In this document: positions 17,596 through 27,109 of the stretch, piece by piece
Position numbering within the stretch: position 1 is the first letter of the stretch
Layout of the letters: every line of letters begins with the position of its first letter
Source of the DNA: Balneolaceae bacterium
GTDB lineage: Bacteria; Bacteroidota; Rhodothermia; Balneolales; Balneolaceae
DNA: 49,634 nucleotides
NCBI GenBank assembly: GCA_009711805.1
Contig: VEMX01000033.1
Span: 1-49,634, forward strand
Direction of reading: 5' to 3'
Notes under the pieces: model-generated
The model's input: the letters and a program-made list of their open reading frames with translations, nothing else
Databases searched by the model: none
Told to the model about the DNA's origin: nothing
Program-made: the position numbers and the translations under genes

Positions 17596-17626
17596 AGTAT
17601 ACAAAATTCTAAGCTCTTTATTGTAA
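17596..17626 (-). promoter_or_regulatory. Possible ssrA promoter
   Basis: Upstream of ssrA on the minus strand are TTACAA (17621-17626) and TATACT (17596-17601), 19 bases apart. They resemble -35 and -10 elements. The spacing and distance to the mature 5' end (22 bases) allow a short leader that would be trimmed. Support is weak. Confidence 0.3.
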
Positions 17627-17725
17627 TCCTGATGATTGATTAATTATAAATATTAAACACTAAATGTTTAGTTTAAGACACACACATTTAGCGGTTAACA
17701 TTCAAAAAATTTAACATTTCATAAA

Positions 17726-18613
17726 ATGAAATTCGGAAGCGTAGATACCCCAGCCCAAATAGACTTTACCCTCCCACCTGATCATCCCGATACACTTAAA
17801 GTGCTCGGAAATAAACCCTCAGATTCTTTTGATGCCTATGTAGGTTGTGCCAAGTGGAACCGTAAAGACCTAAAAGGCTTTTACCCCCGGGGAACCAAAG
17901 ATGAACTGGAATACTATTCCCGGCAGTTCAATTCCATAGAACTGAATGCCACCCACTACCGAACCTATGGTCCCGATCAAACCAAAACCTGGGCCGATAA
18001 AACTCCGGATGATTTTCGTTTTTTCCCGAAAGTAGTAAATAGAATCAGCCATTTTAAAAGGCTTAAGAATGTGGAAGCTTCCCTGGAAGAATACCTCCAC
18101 GGAATGCAGGGCTTTGGCGAAAAAATGGAGATGATCTTCATTCAGATGAGAGGTGATTACAAGCCTAAAAATATAGATCGTATCCAACGTTTCCTTGAAG
18201 TATGGCCTAATGAAATACCCCTGGCGTTTGAACTAAGGCACACCGATTGGTTCAATGATCCGGCTGTAGCCCCCCAGATATACCAACTTTTTGAAGAACA
18301 TAATGTAGCCAACATCATCACCGACACTGCCGGCCGCCGCGACCTGTTGCATATGCGACTCACTTCGCCTGTAGCTTTTATCCGGTATGTAGGGGCCAAC
18401 CACGAAAGTGACTATACCCGCCTGGACGACTGGGTTGAGCGTATTGCCCTCTGGAAAGATCAGGGACTACGTAAACTCTACTTTTTTGTACATCAGAATA
18501 AAGAGAGAGAATCGCCGGAATTGTCGGCACATTTCATAAAGTCACTTAATGAAAGTATTGGCACTACCCTTCAAATACCCGGTGAAGAGGAACAGGGAAG
18601 CCTGAATTTATAA
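17726..18613 (+). CDS. DUF72 (YecE-like) protein
   Basis: The 295-residue protein has the DUF72 TIM-barrel signature: YVGCAKWNRKDLKGFYP near residue 38, FNSIELNATHYRTY, then FFPKVVNRISH. Near the C-terminus is FIRYVGANHESDYTRLDDWVERI, followed by LYFFVHQNKERESPELSAHF. The fold is known, but no agreed reaction exists for this family. The gene is divergent from ssrA with a 152-base gap, and is monocistronic as far as can be seen. It is complete and of usual length. Confidence 0.88.
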   Translation: MKFGSVDTPAQIDFTLPPDHPDTLKVLGNKPSDSFDAYVGCAKWNRKDLKGFYPRGTKDELEYYSRQFNSIELNATHYRTYGPDQTKTWADKTPDDFRFFPKVVNRISHFKRLKNVEASLEEYLHGMQGFGEKMEMIFIQMRGDYKPKNIDRIQRFLEVWPNEIPLAFELRHTDWFNDPAVAPQIYQLFEEHNVANIITDTAGRRDLLHMRLTSPVAFIRYVGANHESDYTRLDDWVERIALWKDQGLRKLYFFVHQNKERESPELSAHFIKSLNESIGTTLQIPGEEEQGSLNL

Positions 18614-18829
18614 AGCTGGATGCTTGTCTTGCTAATACTATCTGTGTGTAAAGCAGTAATAATATACATCCGAACAGTATTAACAGACCTAACCCATTGC
18701 CAGATTTATGAATTCACAATTATTTTACATGAAAAACTCAATTTAGGTATAACTTCTTTCCCGGAAATCCGTTCACTACCCCGGTTCAATTAACACAGAA
18801 AAATCAACCTAAATCGATCTCACAAATAC

Positions 18830-21097
18830 ATGATGACTAAAACGTTCTATGCGTTAGCTCTACTACTGCTACTTCAGCTTAACGTACAGGCACAGGAATC
18901 TGGTTCTATTAATGGCTATATAACGGATGCCGAATCAGGAGAAACGCTTATAAGTGCCAATATCGCTTTTAAATCAATCAACAAGGGAACATCAACAAAT
19001 ACACTGGGGTATTATTCGCTCACCGAAGTAGAAGCCGGTACTTATACCATTATGTGTTCCTATATCGGCTATAAACCTTTTCAAAAAGAAATCACCCTAT
19101 CCCGGGGCGAAAATTTCCGGCTCGATATTGAACTCCAACCCAACAGCCTTGAGCTTGAAGAAATAACCGTTGTATCTGATGCCGAGGAAAAGGAACAAAA
19201 AAATATAGGAGTTGCCCGTATTGAAACTGACCTGATTAAATCTGTACCCGCTGTTTTTACTGCCGATGTATTTCGTTCCATACAGTTACTTCCAGGAGTG
19301 AAGGCCGCTTCCGATTTTTCCAGTGGTTTGTATATACGCGGTGGAAGTCCTGACCAAACGCTAATATTATTAGATCGCACTACCGTCTATAATCCAAGTC
19401 ACTTTTTTGGCTTCTTTTCTACCTTTAACCCCGATGCCATTAAAGATGTACGCCTGCACAAAGGTGGGGCTCCGGCTGAGTATGGAGGGCGCCTTGGATC
19501 TGTCCTCTCAATCTATAATAAAGATGGAAACCGTAAAGAACCGTCCGGATCGGTAACCCTGGGTATGCTGACCTCCCGGGTTATGGTAGAAGGTCCCTAT
19601 AGCAAAGGATCGTGGATGTTTGCAATTCGGCGCTCCACCCTGGAACCGTTGCTTGCAGCACTAAGAGCCAGTCAGGATGGGATACCCGACAAGTTCTATT
19701 TCATGGATATAAACGGGAAACTCAATTATGATGCTTCCGAATCAGATAAATTTTCTCTCGCTTTGTACTCGGGTAAAGACCGGGTAAATATCCCCTTCAT
19801 GGATGACGCCAATATCAATCTTGGCTATGGCAACCAAACTCTCAGTGGCAACTGGACCCATATTTTTTCAGAAAAACTGTTTTCAAATTTTGTACTCACG
19901 GGCTCCCGGTATTTCAACTATCCTGAGTTCCAGATTGCGGGAACTACCTTTGAACGGGATAACAATATTTATGATTTTTCTGTTAAAGCCGACTTGCAAT
20001 ACCTTCCAAACAGTCGTCATCAGCTCAAAACGGGACTTTGGAGTGGTATCTTCACTCTTAAACTAAATGACTTCTTTGACAACCAGAAGATCTTCTCCAG
20101 CCGTATTCATAACCGGTATACATCTGTTTACATCCAGGATGAATGGACGCCTGGCGAAAAATGGAAAATAACATCAGGCTTACGCCTCAATCATTTTTCT
20201 GACGGCGATTTTGTCCGGCTGGAACCTCGTTTTTCTATGGAATATCAACCAATGGAAAAAATACGCCTGCAAGCGGCCTACGGCAGGTACAACCAATTTC
20301 TGACACTTATATCCAACGAAGCATTTTCGGGTTTTGATGTTTGGTTAACTTCTGCTGAGGGTGTTCCCCCTTCCTATGGAGACCAGTTTATCCTGGGGGC
20401 CAAAACAATTCCCTTTGAAGGATATGGGTTCGACCTGGAAGTGTATTACCGGTCGATGGAAGACCTGTTTGAGTATGACCCTTTCCTCCCTGATGTAGCC
20501 GGTTTCCCTTACGAGGATGTATTCCGTTTTGGCAGAGGATATGCCTACGGCCTGGAAGCCTTTTTCGAAAAAAGATCCGGTAAACTGTCTGGCTTTATTG
20601 GGTACACCCTGGGTTATACCTGGCGTAAATACCCGCATTTTAATGTTGAAATTAGCAACCCGGATGGAGCAGCCCGGTTCTACCCGCCCAAGTACGATCG
20701 TAAGCATGACATTAATGTAGTTCTGAATTATCAGATCAATGACCGCTGGAAGGCTACTTCCACCTTCAGTTATGCCACCGGGCAGGCCTATACCAAAGTA
20801 CACGGACGATACATCCAAACTGAATTGCCCTGGACCAATGACGAGCGTAATGTATTTACAGTTGGTAAAGTTAATGCCTCACGACTGCCGGCTTATCACC
20901 GCCTCGATATTTCATTTTCACGAAGAGGCAAGTTCTTTAATCTGGGCGAGTCTGAACTGCAGCTGCAGCTCATCAATGTATACTCTCATCGCAATGTGTG
21001 GTTTTATAATTACAATTTTGACACAAACCCAATTGAGAGAGAAGAGGTTAACCTGTTGCCCATACTGCCGACCCTCTCCTACACTGTAAAATTTTAG
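18830..21097 (+). CDS. TonB-dependent receptor with CarboxypepD_reg-like domain
   Basis: The 755-residue outer-membrane protein has a signal peptide (about 1-21, ending VQAQ). A CarboxypepD_reg-like domain follows (about 25-105), then a plug (about 125-235, with SSGLYIRGGSPDQTLILLD), and a beta-barrel ending in LPTLSYTVKF. There is no STN domain, so it is a transporter without FecR-type signalling. It is followed 19 bases later by a DUF4249 lipoprotein gene. This receptor/DUF4249 pairing is common in Bacteroidota and probably forms one uptake unit. The start is the first of two adjacent ATG codons. Confidence 0.9.
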   Translation: MMTKTFYALALLLLLQLNVQAQESGSINGYITDAESGETLISANIAFKSINKGTSTNTLGYYSLTEVEAGTYTIMCSYIGYKPFQKEITLSRGENFRLDIELQPNSLELEEITVVSDAEEKEQKNIGVARIETDLIKSVPAVFTADVFRSIQLLPGVKAASDFSSGLYIRGGSPDQTLILLDRTTVYNPSHFFGFFSTFNPDAIKDVRLHKGGAPAEYGGRLGSVLSIYNKDGNRKEPSGSVTLGMLTSRVMVEGPYSKGSWMFAIRRSTLEPLLAALRASQDGIPDKFYFMDINGKLNYDASESDKFSLALYSGKDRVNIPFMDDANINLGYGNQTLSGNWTHIFSEKLFSNFVLTGSRYFNYPEFQIAGTTFERDNNIYDFSVKADLQYLPNSRHQLKTGLWSGIFTLKLNDFFDNQKIFSSRIHNRYTSVYIQDEWTPGEKWKITSGLRLNHFSDGDFVRLEPRFSMEYQPMEKIRLQAAYGRYNQFLTLISNEAFSGFDVWLTSAEGVPPSYGDQFILGAKTIPFEGYGFDLEVYYRSMEDLFEYDPFLPDVAGFPYEDVFRFGRGYAYGLEAFFEKRSGKLSGFIGYTLGYTWRKYPHFNVEISNPDGAARFYPPKYDRKHDINVVLNYQINDRWKATSTFSYATGQAYTKVHGRYIQTELPWTNDERNVFTVGKVNASRLPAYHRLDISFSRRGKFFNLGESELQLQLINVYSHRNVWFYNYNFDTNPIEREEVNLLPILPTLSYTVKF

Positions 21098-21116
21098 TCT
21101 AATACTGTTTAAGATC

Positions 21117-22010
21117 ATGAGAAATCTATTATTACTCGTTTTACTATTTTGTATATCAGCCTGCGAAACATATAACCAGGATGAATATCAGGAACAATAT
21201 GTAGTTGAATCGTATCAGGTAGCTGGACGTGAACTCGCCGAAGTCCGTTTATCTACCACAGCTTCTGCTTCAGAATTATACAAATTTGAAGATCAGGCTG
21301 TAAACCACGCCTCTGTGAAGGTACACCTGCTAAGCGGTGGAGCCGGTACCGATGTGGAAGAAACATTCCCCTTCACCCTTACCGGCCAGGGCACTTATAC
21401 AACTGATGCTGACCATAAAATACTTGGAACACGTACCTATATGCTGGAGATTGATTTTCCTGATTCCGACGAAAAAATCACCTCTACTACCCTTGTTCCA
21501 GGCACCTATGAAATTACCGAAACTCTGCAGGACACCCTTATTTATCAATCCTCAGAGCAACTGGAAGTTACCTTAACCGAAAGCCAATATGCGGGACGCC
21601 AAAGCTACTTTGTGTTTACCTCCATCAGCCTTAATCCTGTTGAAGGAAATCTAACCCCTTTCTTCCTGGACCTATATCAAGATGAAGATGAAGACTTGGA
21701 ATATTATACAAAAAACAGTTCAGGTATCTTTAATAAAGACACTTATTCTTCCAACCCGGATGGTACAACAACCATCAATTACCCCTGGATTGGAATTGCA
21801 TTCTATAGGGATAATTTAATTGTATCGCACACCATCGATGATAATATCTATGATTTTGTGCGTACTCAGCAGGTACAGCTGGGTGGATCTACCATATCTC
21901 CCGGGGAGATACAGAATGTGTTTTATAATATGGATGGTGGAATTGGCATTTTTGGTTCCATGGCTACCGATACAGTAGGCATTCATATCAAAAGAGGTCC
22001 TGATTTCTGA
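21117..22010 (+). CDS. DUF4249-family lipoprotein
   Basis: The 297-residue product has a lipoprotein signal (hydrophobic 3-13, lipobox ISAC with Cys16). The mature protein starts with a short acidic linker and YVVESYQVAGRELAEVRLSTT, the characteristic DUF4249 N-terminal strand pattern. The rest is a beta-rich chain with a conserved-looking FVRTQQVQLGG segment. It is probably the surface- or periplasm-facing accessory of the adjacent TonB receptor, with which it is cotranscribed (19-base spacing). Substrate unknown. Confidence 0.82.
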   Translation: MRNLLLLVLLFCISACETYNQDEYQEQYVVESYQVAGRELAEVRLSTTASASELYKFEDQAVNHASVKVHLLSGGAGTDVEETFPFTLTGQGTYTTDADHKILGTRTYMLEIDFPDSDEKITSTTLVPGTYEITETLQDTLIYQSSEQLEVTLTESQYAGRQSYFVFTSISLNPVEGNLTPFFLDLYQDEDEDLEYYTKNSSGIFNKDTYSSNPDGTTTINYPWIGIAFYRDNLIVSHTIDDNIYDFVRTQQVQLGGSTISPGEIQNVFYNMDGGIGIFGSMATDTVGIHIKRGPDF

Positions 22011-22027
22011 TTAAACACCTTATTTTT

Positions 22028-22547
22028 GGTTCTATGTTGATTTGTGTGGTAAAAGAGAATAATGAAGATTTTTTTCTGCTTGATGTTCGCGAAGACAGGG
22101 AGATCGCGGGTCTGAGCCCGCGATGACTTGTTGGTTAAATTTAAACAAAAAGGGTAGTCATCCCACAATTATTTTATAATTCTATGTGCAGCGTCCCTGC
22201 CGGGACTTGCAGCAATGAACTATCCCGAGGCAGAGCTATCGGGGAATTCTTTGATTAAAGTGGCTCCATGGTTTTATACCAAGTGACCCACCCCTGTCCC
22301 CTCCGGGGTGAACGCTTTAATTTAGATTGTTTGCTGTATTGGAAATTCCAACCACGAAAAAAATATCAGGAATCGATTCTGCAAAACCGGGGCACTACCC
22401 CGGACTATAATCTGTGACCCTTTCTCACGAAGTGATCCCTTCGGGAAGGCTCTTTTCACAGCCTGCATAAAGCCAATAGAGTGTATTGTGTTTGACAAAT
22501 ATTATAGCTCGTTTCATTTTTTTACCCATACAAATCAACATAGAGCC
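22028..22547. mobile_element. Candidate MITE-like element bounded by inverted repeats
   Basis: A 15-bp perfect inverted repeat (TCTATGTTGATTTGT at 22031-22045 and its complement at 22530-22544) lies within a longer imperfect match of about 27 bp (22028-22054 and 22520-22547). Between the arms there is no gene but a row of GC-rich hairpins. These include ATCGCGGG/CCCGCGAT (22103-22124), GTCCC/GGGAC (22193-22206), CCCGA/TCGGG (22224-22243) and CCGGGG/CCCCGG (22387-22403). The element has no transposase, and target-site duplication was not clear by eye. It could also be a cluster of dispersed palindromic repeats. Confidence 0.5.
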
Positions 22548-22580
22548 TTATTTTTTAAGACTGATTTGTTATACTTCAAT

Positions 22581-23258
22581 ATGAATAAACTCAAATTTAT
22601 TACCGCTGTTCTTGTTTGTTGCCTTCTTGGTTTAACGGAGGTCTGTTATGCACAATCGGAAGGCTCATTTTCTATCGCGCGGGCCAAATACCGGGGGGGA
22701 GGTGATTGGTATAACGACCCTTCTTCCCTCCAAAACCTGATACTCTTTACCAAGAATAATGCACCGGTTCCCCTTTCTAACGGTTATAAGGATGTATCGT
22801 TGGGCAGCGCCGAAATACACTCCTATCCATTTGTCTATTTAACCGGCCACGGTAATATTACCGTTAACTCTTCGGAGGCTGCCAACCTCCGGTCATATCT
22901 TGATAATGGCGGTTTCCTCTATGTTGATGACGACTATGGACTGGATGAATATATTCGTCCGGTGATGAAACAGGTTTTCCCGGATGAAGAGTTTGTTGAA
23001 CTTCCGTACGACCATCCCATTTATGATCAGTTGTTCGAATTTAAGCAAGGAGTTCCAAAAATCCATGAGCACGATGATCAGGCTCCTAAAGGATATGGGC
23101 TTTTCAGAAATGGCAAATTAGTGGTGTATTACACTTATGAGTCTAACCTGGGGGATGGATGGGCCGATCCTGAGATCCATAATGATCCCGCCCAAGTACG
23201 CCTGAAAGCTCTCCAAATGGGGGCAAACATACTGGTTTATGCATTGACTCAATTTTAG
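22581..23258 (+). CDS. DUF4159 domain protein, exported
   Basis: The proposed start at 22581 gives 225 residues and leaves a clean signal peptide (MNKLKFITAVLVCCLLG ... CYAQ). The in-frame ATG at 22488 would add 31 residues that overlap the inverted repeat of the upstream element, so it is less likely. The mature part (about 28-225) matches the DUF4159 pattern: FSIARAKYRGGGDWYNDP, then FVYLTGHGNITV, LRSYLDNGGFLYVDDD, and a C-terminal GANILVYALTQF. DUF4159 folds like a glutamine-amidotransferase-related domain and is often linked to MoxR/VWA gene clusters; none is present here. Function unknown. Confidence 0.8.
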   Translation: MNKLKFITAVLVCCLLGLTEVCYAQSEGSFSIARAKYRGGGDWYNDPSSLQNLILFTKNNAPVPLSNGYKDVSLGSAEIHSYPFVYLTGHGNITVNSSEAANLRSYLDNGGFLYVDDDYGLDEYIRPVMKQVFPDEEFVELPYDHPIYDQLFEFKQGVPKIHEHDDQAPKGYGLFRNGKLVVYYTYESNLGDGWADPEIHNDPAQVRLKALQMGANILVYALTQF

Positions 23259-23321
23259 CGTTCTAAGCATTGAGAGCAAACTAAAATAGTAACAATTTAA
23301 AACTGATGGGTATAACCTGCT

Positions 23322-25358
23322 CTACTCATCCCCTTTCATCTTATACTGAAATACCCGGTCTTTTACCGTTTCATCTCTCACGTTTCCTTCGGGGTCGGGA
23401 TACAGTTCATCGGCTTCGGTCATCTCTCTCCGGGTTATTTTAGACTGGACCTCGGCCTGCTTTTGGATAATCTTTCGCTTTTTCTCTTCATCATCCGTCT
23501 TACTAAGCTCTGCCAATTCTTCCCTTTTTCGTTTAAAAAAACTGAGTTCCAGTGTCTTAATGGTGCTTTTGGCTGTAAAAAAAGGATCCCGGTCTTTTTC
23601 ATATTTCATACCTATTTTTTCTTCGTGGCGGTCGCTGGCTGAATATTGTTCCAGCAATACATCTCCCACTAAATTTGGGAATGGCTCCCCTTTGGCTGAA
23701 TATGCTTTAATTGAAATTTCTTTCTCTTCTTTAAAACGTCCTACCACATTATCATAAAACATCCGGAGCTCTTCGTCTTCAAAAAGATGATTATTGGTAA
23801 GAGAACAGATGTACTTTACCATCTCCTTGCCGTAGGTAATCATAAGTCGAATCAACTCCTTTTCATAATGCGGCTTCTTTTTTTGAGGAACAGTTTCTTC
23901 AAATCCTGGTACCGGCTGGTATTCATCACCGGGAAAAGGCACCTCGCTATCGGGTACAGGCGGGCGTTCTTCTGTTTGATTCTGATTTCCCTGAAATTTC
24001 TTCCTTGCTTTTTCTCTGCGTTTGGACCGTTTTTCATCTTGCTTTTTTTCAGCCAGTACGCGCTCAAGTTCCTGAAACAGATCCCGGTCGGTTCCCTTCC
24101 GGTAGCGTTGTGTTTTTTGATGTAAATGCTGCACATACAATTGCCGCTGAATAGAGTCTGGTATACAAGCGATGGCTTCCAATACTTCGGAAATCACTTT
24201 TTTGAGTGCAACCGGGCTTTCCATACGGCCTTCTTCTTCCGCTTTTAACAGCAAAAAATCCACAAAATCGAGGGCTTCCTCATTTTTCAACTCATCAAAA
24301 GACTCCTTGCCAAACTGTTTCACAAAAGAATCGGGATCTTGCCCTTCGGGTAATTCCAGCAACTGCACTTCCATCCCTTCGGCCAATGCAATGTTAATAC
24401 CCCGCTTCATGGCTGTTTGGCCTGCGTTGTCGGAATCGTAAATCATCACAATTTTATCTCCGTAGCGATGCAGTATTCTCATTTGCCCCGGAGTTAGGGA
24501 GGTTCCGCTGCTGGCTACCACATTTTGTATACCATGAGAGTTAAGGGTAATAACATCGGTGTAGCCTTCTACCAATATCACTTCTTTATTCCTGCGAATT
24601 TCGTTACGGGCAAAATTCACCCCATATACAACCTCACTTTTATTGTACACTTTGGTTTGGGAAGAATTGATGTATTTGGCTGTTTTCTCATTCCCCAATA
24701 CTCTTCCGGCAAAAGCAATTACTTTACCAGTGGGATTAAAAATGGGAAACATCAGCCGTCCTCGAAAAGTATCGTAGTATCCCTGCCCCCGGTTGCTGGG
24801 TTTAATGAGATCAGCTTCTACCAGGTATTCTTCATTGATGCCTGCATTTTGAGCCGCCTTCCATAAATCGCTTCCTCCGGATGGGGCATATCCCAACCCG
24901 AATTTCTTAAAAACCTTTTGGCTGTACCCTCTTTTTTCTAAGTAGGTAAGAGCTTTTTGGGCGTCTTCGTGCTCAACCAGGTTCTGGTAATAGTAGACTC
25001 CCGCAAACTTCAGAGCGTGTAAAATTCCTTCTTTGAGTTGCTTGGCTTCGCTGGGCTCGTCATCTTCGTCTTCAGGTATATACACCCCATATTGTTCACC
25101 CAGCTGCCGGATAGATTCCGTAAACCCCACTCCCTCCTGATCCATCACAAACTTAAAAACATCACCAGACTCCCCACACCCGAAACACTTAAAAATACCC
25201 AAACGGGGGGTTACATTAAAAGAAGGAGTTTTTTCATCATGGTATGGGCAAAGCCCCACATAGCCGCTCCCCGACCGCTTTAGCTTCACATAGTCGGATA
25301 CTACCTCAACGATATCAGCTGCCGCCCTTACCTCTTCTTTTTTTTCGTCGCTAATCAT
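23322..25358 (-). CDS. dnaG: DNA primase
   Basis: The 678-residue protein synthesises RNA primers at the replication fork. It has the N-terminal CHC2 zinc finger with Cys37, His40, Cys58 and Cys61, the RNA-polymerase/Toprim core (VEGYTDVITL, and MIYDSDNAGQTA with the metal-binding acidic residues), and a charged linker (about 425-500). A C-terminal domain, expected to bind the replicative helicase, completes it. The linker is Lys/Arg- and Pro-rich, somewhat longer than in many relatives. It is transcribed alone and converges with the DUF4159 gene. Confidence 0.97.
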   Translation of the reverse strand: MISDEKKEEVRAAADIVEVVSDYVKLKRSGSGYVGLCPYHDEKTPSFNVTPRLGIFKCFGCGESGDVFKFVMDQEGVGFTESIRQLGEQYGVYIPEDEDDEPSEAKQLKEGILHALKFAGVYYYQNLVEHEDAQKALTYLEKRGYSQKVFKKFGLGYAPSGGSDLWKAAQNAGINEEYLVEADLIKPSNRGQGYYDTFRGRLMFPIFNPTGKVIAFAGRVLGNEKTAKYINSSQTKVYNKSEVVYGVNFARNEIRRNKEVILVEGYTDVITLNSHGIQNVVASSGTSLTPGQMRILHRYGDKIVMIYDSDNAGQTAMKRGINIALAEGMEVQLLELPEGQDPDSFVKQFGKESFDELKNEEALDFVDFLLLKAEEEGRMESPVALKKVISEVLEAIACIPDSIQRQLYVQHLHQKTQRYRKGTDRDLFQELERVLAEKKQDEKRSKRREKARKKFQGNQNQTEERPPVPDSEVPFPGDEYQPVPGFEETVPQKKKPHYEKELIRLMITYGKEMVKYICSLTNNHLFEDEELRMFYDNVVGRFKEEKEISIKAYSAKGEPFPNLVGDVLLEQYSASDRHEEKIGMKYEKDRDPFFTAKSTIKTLELSFFKRKREELAELSKTDDEEKKRKIIQKQAEVQSKITRREMTEADELYPDPEGNVRDETVKDRVFQYKMKGDE

Positions 25359-25654
25359 AGTTCAATGATAACAATTTGTGGTTTGAAATGAAGGGACTTA
25401 TTTGGTTGGAATTTGAGGTTGGAAAGGATAGCAGCCTGTCGGCTCAAGCCCGGCTGACCAATTACTGGTTTGAAGGGGTTGTAATTTTTTATTCATGATT
25501 ATTCTCCTTAGGAGGGCTTCGACATTGGTCATCATCCATTAAAAAGATGCAAACTCACCTTTCCCCTAACCCTCTAAAAAACAATTGCATTTTATCCTAA
25601 GATTAATTTAACTATACGAAAAGCAAGATAAAATAGACCTCTAACCAAAAGCAT
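25359..25654. other. Intergenic region with a short palindromic repeat
   Basis: No gene is seen. A hairpin near 25435-25455 (CTGTCGGCTCAAGCCCGGCTGAC) has the same plan as the hairpin at 22103-22124 inside the candidate element (GC arm, TCTGAG or CTCAAG loop, then a TGAC flank). Both may belong to one dispersed repeat family. Confidence 0.35.
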
Positions 25655-26923
25655 ATGTTCAGGCTTCCCCTTCATATTATCCGCAGCGGTGGATGGAGTG
25701 TGATGCTTGGGCTCGCCCTGTTGGGCGGGTGTGCCACCGAAACAAACCCGCCGGCCCTTCAAACGAAGATCTCCGAAGTCGAAGTTACTCCCCATCCTGT
25801 TACCACCAATTATACGGCGGTGGTTACCGTGGCCCTCGAAGATAGCCTGACAGAAGCCTACCGCATGCACTGGCAGTGGCAGCACCCGGATGGCTCCTCC
25901 ACAGATACCACCTCCGAGGCCACCCGCTTCTACTGGACGGCCCCGCCCCAGCCCGGCAACTACAAGCACACGGTATGGGTGGAAAGCCCGGAAGGGCTGC
26001 CGCTCTCTGAGAAGTATACCTTTTCGGTAAAGGTAACCCCGTGGGACCCTCCGCCTTCCAGCCCCACCCTGTCGGGCAAGATAGTCTTTTCAGCTATCGC
26101 TGATGAGCAGTACCAGATTTTTAGTATGAATGCCGATGGGACCAACCTCCGGCAGCTTACCGATTGGGAACGGGGATCCAGACAACCTTCCTGGAGCCCT
26201 GACGGGACTCAGATCGTGTTTGCCTCCGGGCGGGACGGATCCGCTCATACCTCCGCCCTGTGGGTGATGGACGCCGACGGGGGCAACCCGCACCCGCTGC
26301 ACCCCGGCTGGCCGTTTCCGCTGCTGGGGAATTTCCCGCGCTGGAGTCCCGACGGAGAGAAGATTGCCTACAGCTACTACGATGGAGCCCAAACCGATAT
26401 CTATGTGTATGACAGGACAACGCAAGAGAATATACGGCTTACCCACCATCCGGCTGACGACGGGTTCCCTGCATGGAGTCCGGATGGAAATCGAGTGGTT
26501 TTCACCTCTGGGAGAGATTATACCAACGCCGATAACATGCGTTACAGAAAGGATTTGTATTTAATTAATAGTGACGGAAGCGGCCTTATCAGACTGACAG
26601 CCAATGGCTATGCCACACGGCCTGAATGGAGTCCGAATGGTTTTAGCATAGTTTATGAATGGAATATCCGGGGTAATGAGATATTTCTGCTTGATATTTA
26701 TACCGAAAAAATTAATAAGCTAAATACAGGCTTAGAATTTACAGGAAATCCTTTATGGAATAAAAATGGAATACAGCTCTTAGTATTTGGAAGGCAAATG
26801 GAATCATCAGAATCTGAAATGAGATTGCTTAAAATTGAAGAACATTCTGCTGAAATTCTTCAAATTATAATGCTGAATGAAAGTACAACTGGCTGGGATT
26901 ACGACTGGTACAGTGGTGAATAA
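25655..26923 (+). CDS. PD40/TolB-like beta-propeller lipoprotein of split composition
   Basis: The 422-residue protein has a lipoprotein signal (hydrophobic 14-23, lipobox LGGC with Cys26). A beta-sandwich-like N-terminal region follows (about 35-135), then WD40-like PD40 repeats (about 140-410) with recurring WSPDG motifs (PSWSPDGTQIVFASGRDG, PRWSPDGEKIAYSYY and further copies). Such proteins sit in the periplasm or outer membrane and are thought to bind other envelope factors. The first two-thirds are GC-rich and the last third AT-rich: counted on single 60-base stretches, 25921-25980 has 40 G+C and 26821-26880 has 17. The last repeats are also poorer matches to the motif. The gene may be a recombinant or recently acquired. 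The catalytic role, if any, is unknown. Confidence 0.8.
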   Translation: MFRLPLHIIRSGGWSVMLGLALLGGCATETNPPALQTKISEVEVTPHPVTTNYTAVVTVALEDSLTEAYRMHWQWQHPDGSSTDTTSEATRFYWTAPPQPGNYKHTVWVESPEGLPLSEKYTFSVKVTPWDPPPSSPTLSGKIVFSAIADEQYQIFSMNADGTNLRQLTDWERGSRQPSWSPDGTQIVFASGRDGSAHTSALWVMDADGGNPHPLHPGWPFPLLGNFPRWSPDGEKIAYSYYDGAQTDIYVYDRTTQENIRLTHHPADDGFPAWSPDGNRVVFTSGRDYTNADNMRYRKDLYLINSDGSGLIRLTANGYATRPEWSPNGFSIVYEWNIRGNEIFLLDIYTEKINKLNTGLEFTGNPLWNKNGIQLLVFGRQMESSESEMRLLKIEEHSAEILQIIMLNESTTGWDYDWYSGE

Positions 26924-27109
26924 ATTCAAAAAATTATTACTTCATCACTAACTATCCATCAGAATAAAACCTGTCAGATACTTACACATTTATTCTTAAT
27001 TGATAGCTGAGCAATTTCCAATTTAAAATTGGCAAACAACCATTTCAATTGCACAACAATGGTGGTATATTCCAACCCGATAAAATCAAAATCTAAAAAC
27101 GAATTTAGA

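Noticed and set aside
22103-22403. Regularly placed hairpins that might be a CRISPR array
   Set aside because: The hairpins differ in sequence, there is no constant repeat or spacer length, and no cas gene is present.
22488-22580. Longer start for the DUF4159 protein
   Set aside because: It would place 31 residues before the signal peptide and run through the inverted repeat.
25592-26449. Several minus-strand frames in the GC-rich half of the PD40 gene
   Set aside because: They are a by-product of high GC with few stop codons; the plus strand has a lipoprotein signal and PD40 repeats.
27029-27109. N-terminal extension of sucD
   Set aside because: The added 27 residues do not resemble the family and the downstream ATG gives the standard N-terminus.
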